From: Eukaryota sp. TZLM1-RC
Lineage: Eukaryota > Metamonada: BaSk clade
DNA length: 64,000 bases
Direction of reading: 5' to 3'
NCBI GenBank assembly: GCA_040285825.1
Contig: JAUPSS010000001.1
Span: 1,860,001 to 1,924,000 of the forward strand
Shown: piece after piece, positions 19,303 to 27,731 of the stretch
Position numbering within the stretch: the first letter of the stretch is position 1
How the letters are laid out: every line of letters starts with the position of its first letter
Position numbers and translations under genes: made by a program
The notes under the pieces: model-generated
The model's database searches: none
Told to the model about the DNA's origin: nothing
Seen by the model: only the letters and a program-made list of their open reading frames with translations

Positions 19303-19985
19303 CTCCAGTGATGGATTCTACAAACTTCTAACAAGGACACCGAGCCTTACCTCGAATCAATGGAGCCAAACACGATAAAAGTCGACCAGATACGAGATTA
19401 TTAGTAGATTAGATTATTACCTCCATTGTTATTGTACTACAATGCAAAGGTACGGTCCTTGCTCCTCTGATATGTTTAGTCGTAAAGCCAGTACTTTAAC
19501 AACAAAAGACGTCGCCTTCGGGTTTCTGAGGTTTGTTCCTTTGCTTACTGTTGTTTTTGATCCATTATTGACCCTGCATGATCATTAACGAATCCATTTT
19601 TCGATTCCATGATAACTTTTCTAAACGACACTACCAGGTTTCTCGTTTACGAAAAAGGGAAGAAGCAGTGTGCCTTTATGTAGCGATGGAAACATACACA
19701 ACAAAGTATTCAAGCACACAGCTTTTGGAACGAGGCCCTTTTCAGTTATGGCTTACTACCTTATACTAACATTATTGTAGGAAAGTCATAGTACATCCAT
19801 TGTCGATCTTAAAAATGTAAAACCAGTGTTTGTGTGAATCCCAATCACTGCAAAGATAATTGTAGACAATAGAAAACAGTAGAATTCAGTTTTTAGTTCT
19901 TAATATTTATAGTTATTTAGTTGTTTGCTTTAGTTTTGTTTCATATTCATATAAGCTGATTGATTTTGAAAAAGGGAAGAAGCAG

Positions 19986-20082
19986 TGTTGGCACCCTGAG
20001 GCTAATATGTTATGATTAGAAAACAAATCAACTTTTTTCTCATTCACTTTATCTTAACTGACTTTTCCAACCTGCGATATCA
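19986..20082 (+). repeat. 3' LTR of the older small element
   Basis: 97 bp, TGTTGGCACCCTGAGG...GATATCA, directly preceded by a polypurine tract. Confidence 0.85.
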
Positions 20083-20290
20083 TCAAATTGTTTATTTGGA
20101 TATTTGTTGTTCGGGAATATTCACTCTGATTTTAATGTCAACTTGCCCTTCAGTATGTCTACATAATTGCAGATCTTTCAACCAACTTTGGGTCAAATTC
20201 TTTCTTCTTTATTGGAAGTCAATGAATCTTTGATTCGAAGTCATTTATTTTGATCTTGTGATTTGGGAGTAACTGGCTTCACGAATTTTT
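20083..20290 (+). mobile_element. LINE RT fragment, right half
   Basis: Continuation of the LINE at 18461-18601 beyond the LTR insert: LQIFQPTLGQILSSLLEVNE, then SLIRSHLF and LGVTGFTNFF. It contains in-frame stops. Confidence 0.6.
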
Positions 20291-20303
20291 TCCAACAACT
20301 CCA

Positions 20304-20664
20304 CTACTGGTAGTCAATACTCCAAAAAAGACACTGAACAAACAGCACAAAGCAAAAAAAATACATGATTGACACTACTAACTGGCCGTCTGAGATGCTC
20401 CAAGAACGTTTGGAATTCGACAGCAAGGTTTTCATTACATATACAATTGTTTGAACCAGCAAAAACATCCAATAAGAAGAATGAGGATTGTATCTTAAAA
20501 ACAACTGACGAAACCTTCAGTAAAGAGATCACAAACTTTCTATTTTTATTACTAAGCGGCCGTCTAAGAAGCTCCAAAAGCGGTTTCAAGGCAATAGCAA
20601 GCTTTTTATGAGAAAAGAAATGCGAACATCTACTGATAGTCAAGTCAAAATGAACAAGAATCAA
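20304..20664 (-). other. Open frame with two internal repeats, unknown
   Basis: The minus strand gives about 116 codons containing KKLAIALKPLLELLRRPLSN and, about 60 residues later, ENLAVEFQTFLEHLRRPVSS. The DNA repeat is visible as CGGCCGTCTAAGA/TGGCCGTCTGAGA. It may be a helical-repeat fragment or pseudogene. The protein is not recognised. Confidence 0.3.
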
Positions 20665-20667
20665 AAT

Positions 20668-20941
20668 CTCTGGGTAAGGCTGCTATGGCTTTCCTTGAGG
20701 ATTTTGTTGTAGTTGTAAAGGAAAGAACTGGAAGAATTTTCAATCGTGTTTACTGGCAAAACAGGATTGTATTTTCTATTTTTAAGGGAATGGTAAAACT
20801 AATTTCTGATTCACTATCTTCTTTTGGGAAATTTTCTGAATCTTTAGCAATTAATTGTTTTGATGTAGGGGAGGCAGGTTTTGAGGATGTGGAGTTTTAA
20901 TTGTGTATTTCATATTTGTTGTTGAATAAAAAAAGGTGGTT
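20668..20941 (+). mobile_element. LINE subfamily B 3' end, 11-bp TSD
   Basis: Encodes GKAAMAFLEDFVVVVKERTG, then RIFNRVYWQNRIVFSIF, then FGKFSESLAINCFD, and ends GFEDVEF stop with a short tail. AGAATCAAAAT flanks it (20657-20667 and 20942-20952). It is 5'-truncated, typical of target-primed reverse transcription. Near-identical copies lie at 48476-48792 and, on the minus strand, around 56264-56608. Confidence 0.9.
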
Positions 20942-20952
20942 AGAATCAAAAT

Positions 20953-21573
20953 ACAAGTGAAAACTAATTGTCTCCAAATGGATGTTTCAAAGTATGATGT
21001 TATCTGTGGTTTCATGATAACCTCTGAAAAGCCTTCATATAAACCTATACTTGATATATACTAGTAGTTGATTTCATCCTTCAATGTGCTGGTCGACTGA
21101 AACCTTTGTTCATATGAACAAAATTTGTCTTTATAGAGCGATTGTTAATTTACAATGTAAGGAATCTTTAAAAAACACGATGATAATTGCAATTAAGGAA
21201 TTTCAACTGTTCCCTCTTGTCACAACCACCCTACTTTATTTTATGGTTGAATCAAATCAAACAAATTAAAATACATAAATTGTAATAGATTTATTACAAT
21301 TCAAAACAATGTGACTACAAAAAAGTGACAACAAAGATTATAAATATGAAATTGTATATATGAGCCCACAAACAGAGCCTAATCAATGATAAAGTACTGA
21401 ATGATTGAATTTAAATTATAATTATTTAGAAAATTGAAAATATATACAAAGAACCACTTAACTTAACATGAAAATAGGAGAAAACGTGCCACAAAGAATA
21501 AATAAATAAAACCTATTAATACAGTACCACAAAAATAACAAATTTCTGCAGAAAAAGGAAAAAACACTTCTCC
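20953..21573. other. Intergenic, nothing recognised
   Basis: AT-rich sequence downstream of the FSIP1-like gene. No ORF with family features, RNA gene or repeat was recognised. Confidence 0.4.
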
Positions 21574-22758
21574 CTAGACTTTACTTTCCATTGAATCTAT
21601 TTCATTGTCAGTAAAAGAGAATGGTAATTCAAATTCTTTCAAAATTTCAGCTGCTTGATCCATTAGGGATCTCTTTTCTGAAAATTTCGACCAATCACTA
21701 GGTCTTTCGTGAGCTTTACTTCCTGTCAATTCTTCAATCAAATTCTTCAATCTATTTTTAATCGTCACGTCATCCTCATTTTCTGGTAAACGAATTTTCA
21801 ACAATTCCGAGTCGATTTGTCTTAATTTTCGCTTGATTTCCTTATTTTCACGTGTATTCCTTATGTAATCGTCATCATTGTGATCTTCTGACAACTCATC
21901 ATGACGTGGTGTGTCTGGAAATTTGGAAAAAATCTCAGAATCAATTTCATCAAGCTTTTGCGAAAGAATATTTAAAGAATTTTCATTTGACGAGGTCAAA
22001 ATTTCGTCAACCTCACCCTCTAATGTAGATAATTTAGAATTGAGATCATCAACAAAATTTTCAAAATTTGACACAAATTCTTCATTGTCATCTGATTGAT
22101 CAAATTTTGATGAATTCTGGTCCTCTTTTTGATCTTCTATAGACAGTTGTTGACTGTCACCACAATCATCTACTTGATAAGCTTCCGATAACGACTTAAA
22201 CTTCCGATTAATCTCCATCAGGCGGTTAAAAACCTTTTTGGCTGCTGGTCTAGAGATTTCCACAGATGCATCGTCATCATAAATGAAATGTGGCTCTTGT
22301 ACACTCATTAAATGATCAAAATTTTGGTCCATTTTGCTGATTTCTTCAAGACTTTGATTGACTTTTTCCACTTTTTTGACCTCTTCGTCTGTCACAGTTT
22401 GAAGAAAGGAAAGTAGGGAAGTAGAAGACAAATCTGGAAAGCAAGAAGCGACACGAGGATCCTGAAGGCTCAAGTAGACATTAAGCTTAATTTTAACTTC
22501 TTCAGCTGGAAAAGGAAGAAGAGAGAGAAGGGATGCTAAGGTGGACTTGGCAGAGTCTAGGTCCGCAGCAGGAGTGGAGGGATCAGATGGAGGTGGGAAA
22601 GAAGAGAAAGAGGGTAGAGGAATGGTTGTAAGTAATTGTTCAAGGTCCTGATCAGTGATGAATGTTGGAGAGGAAATGGATGGGATTGATGCGGTGCTCT
22701 TCTCTGATAGTGAACTTGAAGCACGAGATGATGGTAGATGTGAGGTCGTGAAGGCCAT
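21574..22758 (-). CDS. FSIP1-like coiled-coil protein
   Basis: Start set at the ATG at 22758 (the longer frame begins with TTG at 22782), giving 394 residues. Residues 1-120 are Ser/Pro-rich. Residues 140-390 contain coiled-coil blocks and an acidic Gln/Asp stretch. YIRNTRENKEIKRKLRQIDS (about residue 300) closely resembles the conserved segment of fibrous sheath-interacting protein 1 (RNT-E---L--RL-EID-KL). In animals FSIP1 is associated with the sperm flagellum, so a flagellar role is an inference. The Fanzor fragment ends 41 bp upstream on the same strand. Alternative: a generic coiled-coil protein. Confidence 0.5.
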   Translation of the reverse strand: MAFTTSHLPSSRASSSLSEKSTASIPSISSPTFITDQDLEQLLTTIPLPSFSSFPPPSDPSTPAADLDSAKSTLASLLSLLPFPAEEVKIKLNVYLSLQDPRVASCFPDLSSTSLLSFLQTVTDEEVKKVEKVNQSLEEISKMDQNFDHLMSVQEPHFIYDDDASVEISRPAAKKVFNRLMEINRKFKSLSEAYQVDDCGDSQQLSIEDQKEDQNSSKFDQSDDNEEFVSNFENFVDDLNSKLSTLEGEVDEILTSSNENSLNILSQKLDEIDSEIFSKFPDTPRHDELSEDHNDDDYIRNTRENKEIKRKLRQIDSELLKIRLPENEDDVTIKNRLKNLIEELTGSKAHERPSDWSKFSEKRSLMDQAAEILKEFELPFSFTDNEIDSMESKV

Positions 22759-22799
22759 TATTACAGATGATGTATATATCAATGAAATAAGTGTCCTTT

Positions 22800-23477
22800 T
22801 TACAGCAATGTAGAGGGACTGAGTTTTTGAGAAGTGGAAGATTTTCTCCTTGATACCATTTTCTTTAAACCAAGATCAACCTTGGTTCTTTGAAAAGATA
22901 CTGGTCTATCTCCACCATCTACATGTGCTTCCATCACTACCATCATATTCAGCGAAGCATTTCGATCTCTATTCCACAAGCTTTCGCATGATTTACACAT
23001 GGTAATCCCGTGACGAGTAGACATCTCATGCCCCTTCCGTGGTCTTGGACTTCTGCACCATCGGAATGTTTCAACTGTTTTCTCCGCTTTCTTACAGTTG
23101 AAACATCTGCAACTGGTTCGAAACTCATCAATCAAAAAGACCTTATAACCAGCCTTTTTAAATAAAATTCTCAAATTTTTTCCTATGGTAGGTTCTTTGA
23201 ATTTCATGTGTTTTCGTTGTTCCCAGTCTCCGATTCCGATAACAACTTGGCTGGGATCACCAATTACTGATTTGAATCTCTTAATCATTTTTGCCTCGGA
23301 TCTTGTGTGATTAATCTCAGCCCACCATCTTAGTTTCCTAAATTGTTTTTGATGATAGACTTCACCTCCAATACTATTCACAAAATTCTTTTGTTTAATA
23401 TACTCCATAAATCTATCAAATCTGCAGCTTTTTTTCTTTTTGTTTTTTTTTGGAATAAAAAATGTTTTATTTAGCAT
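22800..23477 (-). CDS. Fanzor C-terminal half (copy 2), open but lacking RuvC-I
   Basis: 225 residues from an ATG. After a Lys-rich start it reads FDRFMEYIKQKNFVNSIGG, RKLRWWAEINHTRSEAKMIK, VIGIGDWEQ (RuvC-II region), GYKVFLIDEFRTSCRCFNC (candidate alternative catalytic Glu in IDEFRTS, and the first zinc pair), HGITMCKSCESL (second zinc pair), and WNRDRNASLNM with the RuvC-III Asp intact. Zinc ligands and RuvC-III are preserved. The RuvC-I DPG motif and N-terminal domains are absent, and I found none in the 500 bp upstream. It cannot be an active nuclease alone. It may still be translated or act in trans; more likely it is a truncated relic. It lies just 5' of the FSIP1-like gene. Confidence 0.8.
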   Translation of the reverse strand: MLNKTFFIPKKNKKKKSCRFDRFMEYIKQKNFVNSIGGEVYHQKQFRKLRWWAEINHTRSEAKMIKRFKSVIGDPSQVVIGIGDWEQRKHMKFKEPTIGKNLRILFKKAGYKVFLIDEFRTSCRCFNCKKAEKTVETFRWCRSPRPRKGHEMSTRHGITMCKSCESLWNRDRNASLNMMVVMEAHVDGGDRPVSFQRTKVDLGLKKMVSRRKSSTSQKLSPSTLL

Positions 23478-24050
23478 TATTTTGAAGTAATTTCCACAAC
23501 AAAGAGAGAACGTTCAAAGGCCAATCTTCCAATTGTGGCTAATGGAATAGGGGTTTTTGTTGCATAGATTTTTGGAAGGTTATGTCTTTGATAGATGTAT
23601 CATTTTTCAAGGATTTCTCATCTATCTACACCATTTACTTGAGAGTTGGATACTGTCTACGTCTGATGATCCATTATCTTCAAAGGGAAATGATGTTCCA
23701 TTAGCATGATTAAGATTTCTTGATTATTTTCAATTGAATGGAAACAAACTATCTAGATGCCGTGAGCTTAAAATAATCTTTCTTTGGGCTCAACAACACA
23801 CTAGAAACAGTATCCCAAAACACTTGAATACAGAATTCAATAAAACAATAACTAATGTACATTGGGGTTATCAAATTGATTGCATCCAACTCCAATCACT
23901 TCGTTGACACATTAACCAGTTTTTTGCATCATTTCAACATTGGACAGCTGCACTGACACAAGTTGAGAATTGAGAATCTTTATTGAGAATTTAGAAAAAA
24001 AAGAAAATTTAGAATTTTAATTTTTTTGTTTAGTTTCTCAGAATAAATAA
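23478..24050. other. Unassigned interval with a degraded coding-like stretch
   Basis: The plus strand around 23640-23910 reads GNDVPLA, then CRELKIIFLWAQQHTRNSIP, then TNVHWGYQIDCIQLQSLR with interspersed stops. It looks like decayed coding sequence but I cannot assign a family. It shows no Fanzor-like RuvC-I. Confidence 0.3.
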
Positions 24051-24620
24051 ATTGGTTAAAATTTTCAAAAAAAAGGCAACTATTCTTCTTGTTGAAACTT
24101 CAAAAGGAAGTCATTCCACCAAAAAATATAAACTTGACAAAAACAATTCAAGACTCTGATATTTCAAACTTTTTGATGTAAGTCTGATATCTCACTATTG
24201 TTTAACGGTGATGTTGACTCACAAATCACAACTGATTTTCCTTCTTGATTCATCAGTATTCTTTATGATAAAAAATTAATCAGGTCCAAACTCAGTCACA
24301 ACCAAAGGAAAATTTACATAATTATTTATGTGATGGTGTAGATCGCAGTAATTATCATAACGAACTTGGAAAGGAAGTGAGAGGTTAACAAAACTATTTA
24401 AAACTGAATCATCTCTCCATTTATGTCTATTATGTATCTCAGGAATTTAATAATTTGGACAAGTGAATGAAGTGTGGCACAATGTAGGAGGTCCAAATTG
24501 ACATAATGAGCACACTGGAAACAATACTTTAGAACTATCAGGCATTTTTCGACAAAATTTCCATTGATATAGGTTATCAGCAATAGGAACTACATTCATT
24601 CAAGGAAATATTAATTACAG
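24050..24620 (-). mobile_element. LINE subfamily F (R2/Dong-like endonuclease), decayed
   Basis: The minus strand reads CSLCQFGPPTLCHTSFTCPN (Cx2C-x8-H-x4-C, the CCHC finger before the endonuclease), HNRHKWRDDSVLNSFVN, then FGPD, then CDL-VNITV, then SLKYQSLEL, then VSTRRIVA. PD...EL/V-V-P...K--Y...VSTRG is the order of the R2-type restriction-like endonuclease. Several stops. The 3' half matches about 63424-63600. Confidence 0.65.
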
Positions 24621-24639
24621 ACTGAATGATTTTAACAGG

Positions 24640-25195
24640 GAGATTAATCAACATGGACAGACATTGATGATCAGCCTTCATATGGTTTGAGTTTAATATG
24701 ATATTGTTCAATGAATATTGTGCTTTGCACTACATCAACTTATGCAATAAGGTAAGTTGCTTATTTATTCGCAATCACTATTCCCAACTTTGGATAAAGG
24801 TCACTCTCAACCATAACTCTTGATCATTCTAATCCAAAATGACTCAAACAATTTGCCATCTCACCTTAACATCGCCACCAAACCTAGCAACAGGAAAGTT
24901 CTTCCATTTGATCACAAACTCCACACTTGATAAGTCTGTTCGTTTTGTCATAGTGATTAATTTTAAACACCATTGTCTTAATTATAACCCAATTCATAAA
25001 ACTATCATCTATAAGTACAATTCGACACTCCACTTTATAAAATGTCACTAAAACAAGCGCTGATGAAGACTTGGTAACAATGGTAAAATCTGAAAATAAA
25101 TTTTTCATGTTTGATACCTCTTTTAGCAGATACCTGCTGACCCAAATGAACTATTTAAAATGTACATCAGTCTTCATTTCACTATACTGTTGATT
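24640..25195. other. No supported gene
   Basis: Only short mutually shadowing ORFs (24839-25051 plus, 24884-25108 minus). Nothing recognised. Confidence 0.35.
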
Positions 25196-25423
25196 ATGAG
25201 CAAACGATTTGCTGTTGTGGAGAAGATCACTGAATTAGACCCTGAAAGGAGAGAGCGGCACTACTTTGTCAAGAACAACGAGTCTAACCAAGAGTTTGAA
25301 TTATATGATGACCATGGCGATTGGGTATTTGAGCTTGAACCTAGGGTTTTGAAGAGTCTAAGTGAGCTCAAGGGCCAGGTCCAGGATGATACTAGTCACA
25401 AAAGGTTCAAAGATTTTGAATAG
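25196..25423 (+). CDS. Small charged protein, unknown
   Basis: 75 residues from the ATG at 25196 (MSKRFAVVEKITELDPERRE...). An in-frame ATG 36 bp upstream is possible but adds a hydrophobic start that looks unlike the rest. It is rich in Glu, Asp, Lys and Arg, with no Cys and no membrane segment; the even composition and mixed codons suggest a real gene. Not recognised. Confidence 0.5.
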   Translation: MSKRFAVVEKITELDPERRERHYFVKNNESNQEFELYDDHGDWVFELEPRVLKSLSELKGQVQDDTSHKRFKDFE

Positions 25424-25750
25424 GCTCATACATCAATGTATCAATTCATTAATAAAGGATTAATTAAGTAAATTTTCACCACACGTTCAAATTCTGAAAC
25501 AAGTAGTTGACATGGATAAAAGACTAAACCATCGTTTTTGATGCATGTGGAATTATGAAGGAAAACTATTATTATCCCGAGAAAATGGGCAATGTAAAAC
25601 AATTTTTTTTGTTTCACTCACAGAGTATTTGGGCAAATATATTGGAAATAGCGTTCTTTTCAGCAGCAAAACTTTGCTGAGCTTAAGAATTGTAAGAAAG
25701 TTAATTATCTTGAACATAATGAAGTGCTGTAGGAGGAAAATGATTGGTTT

Positions 25751-25905
25751 TGATGATCTGTGGGGGTTAGACATTGAGTATACCTTAAATGTAATTTATT
25801 ACAAGGGAATGAGGATTTCCCTTAACTTAAGCGCATGGGCGCAATAATACAATAGCTATTAATAAACTATAAGTAAACTATTATAAATATTATCCAAGGC
25901 TAACA
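25751..25905 (-). repeat. 3' LTR of the gypsy element
   Basis: 155 bp, identical to 32962-33116. The pol ORF stop (25890-25892) lies within it. Confidence 0.95.
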
Positions 25906-27731
25906 CTGCCCTTTCTTCTTTTCGAGCGTCGAGGCCTGATAGGAGTTGGATTAACATTATTGTTAATATTATCAGAACGACGTTTACGGCGTGAAGGACG
26001 AGAGCGAGTATTAGAAACAGACTTGGAGAATTCTTTATAGGCAGAGGTGTTTTGAACAGTCGAAACCAGCTCAGTGGTAATATGATTGCCAGGCCATTGG
26101 ACTTGACAGTAATCACCATCCTGACTGAGGACTTTCTGGATCACGTGCTCTTCTGCATCACCAGCAGCAACCCAGGAGTGAAATTCATCATCAGCTGGTA
26201 AACTGGAATGCCAAGGTTGGAGATGCTTCACACTGGCTTTAACAACCATACCAGTGCACAGATTCTTGATATCAACTGTGGAAGTAGAGGGTGTGTCAAT
26301 AACTAAGAATGGTCCTTTGTAGTTACCATGTAGCTTAGCAGTGGAAGACGAAGCTCGTTTGACCAATTGGCCAGGAGAGAAAGGGTTGGCTTCGATTTGG
26401 GAATCACGAGGAGGAGCCTTGGAAGCTTGACGGAGCTCTGCTTCCTCCTGTTTCTTCTTCAATCTGGCAAATTTGGATTGAATGTTGTTGATGTAGGTTG
26501 ACTCAGACGTTGAGCTTTCGAGGGTCTCTATGATTTTGCCGGGGTCAGCTCTTGGGCTAAAATCTGAACCAAACATGAGCTCGTATGGAGAGTAACCTGT
26601 AATCGAACTCTTGGATGAGTTGATTAACAATTGTACATAGGGTATGTACTCTGACCATGCGTCGTAGGCGTTAAAATCTACGAGCAGCTTCCTCAAATTC
26701 TGCAAAATGTCACGGTGACGGCGTTCGACTAAACCGTTGGACTGAGAGAAGTGAGGGACGGACTTTGAGACCTCTATGCCCAAAAACTCACATAGAGCGT
26801 CGAAGACAGCTTTAGAGAACTCAAGACCGTTGTCACTATGAACTATGAACGGGATCCCGAATATCGCGCATACCTTCCATATGAGAGCGTCAGCAGTAAG
26901 GTTGGCGTTGAGTTCTTTGAGAGGGACTATGATAGTGAACCTCGTGAAGCTATCCACAAATACAAGAATGTATCTGTGGCCGTCTTGATCTTCTGGAAGA
27001 GGACCAATGACGTCGACGTTAACTCTTGCGAATGGTCTGTCAGCCCACAAGGAACCAGTTGTAGGGACATGCAGTTTGGGGACTGCTGCTGTCTTCTGAC
27101 AGGAGGGGCATTCTTGGACGTGCTTGGTCATGTCTGAAAGCATGTTAGGCCACCAGTAGTCGCTGTTCTTGAGTCTGAGGAGACTTTCTGCCTTACTGGG
27201 GTGGCCACCTTGCGGGAGTCCATGTAGAAGGTAAAGCGTATCCTTAACCAGTGATTGAGGAATCACGATCTTGTGCTCTGGAGTCAGATAAAGATCTAGA
27301 CGACTATCCAAAGTACAGTTGTTAAACGAGGTGTCCTGGTTAGCGAGGGCTCGCTTTTGTTCGGACCTGATCTTGCAGAGCCATGGCTCGAAGAGTGGAA
27401 GGTCATTGGAGCATTTGTCTTGAAGGATGAGCACCTTCTCAAATGTATGGAGATCTTCAACGAAGCATCTCTCTGACTCAGTTTCGTCAATCCTATTTGT
27501 GTAGTAGATAGGGTGAAACTCTTGGTCATTAGAATGTACCAGATGGTTGATGGTATGATTGTCTTGGGGCGGTACTATCCTAGATAGCATGTCTGCCCAA
27601 TGGTTCTCTTCCCCTTTTGTATGAACTATGTCGAATAGGAACTCAGAAAAGATGGGAAGCCACCTTCAGACTATTCTGTTTTTGTTCGGAGCGGTAAGCA
27701 TGTAAGTAAGGTTTTGGTGATCTGTGAAAAA
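25890..27731 (-). CDS. RNase H end, integrase and chromodomain-like tail of the gypsy element
   Basis: The correct frame after the shift begins FTDHQNLTYMLTAPNKNRIV, meets a TGA (27666-27668), then continues RWLPIFSEFLFDIVHTKGEE and NHWADMLSR, the end of RNase H. Integrase follows: the HHCC zinc motif (HGLPQGGH...CPSCQK) and the catalytic triad D in VDVIGPL, D in HSDNGLEF and E in SNGLVERRHRD. Near the end, HVIQKVLSQDGDYCQVQWPG resembles a degenerate chromodomain, as in chromoviruses. The terminal 40 residues are strongly basic. From its first ATG (27590) this part is an uninterrupted 566 codons. Confidence 0.85.
25906..25925 (-). promoter_or_regulatory. Polypurine tract of the gypsy element
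   Basis: The minus strand reads TCGAAAAGAAGAAAGGGCAG immediately 5' of the 3' LTR (TGTTAG). The two small LTR elements have the same arrangement, ending AAGGGAAGAAGCAG then TGTTGG. Confidence 0.8.

Larger units (their letters stand above)
18602..20082 (+). mobile_element. Small non-autonomous LTR retrotransposon, older copy
   Basis: 97-bp LTRs (18602-18698 and 19986-20082) both start TGTTGGC and end ATCA. They differ at about a dozen positions, so this copy is older than the one at 53.4-55.3 kb. Flanking 4-mers are TCAG and TCAA, a nearly intact 4-bp TSD. ATAATTATTGGCCATTT follows the 5' LTR and GAAAAAGGGAAGAAGCAG precedes the 3' LTR; these are candidate primer-binding site and polypurine tract. 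The interior holds only a broken gag-like ORF and no pol. Confidence 0.85.
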
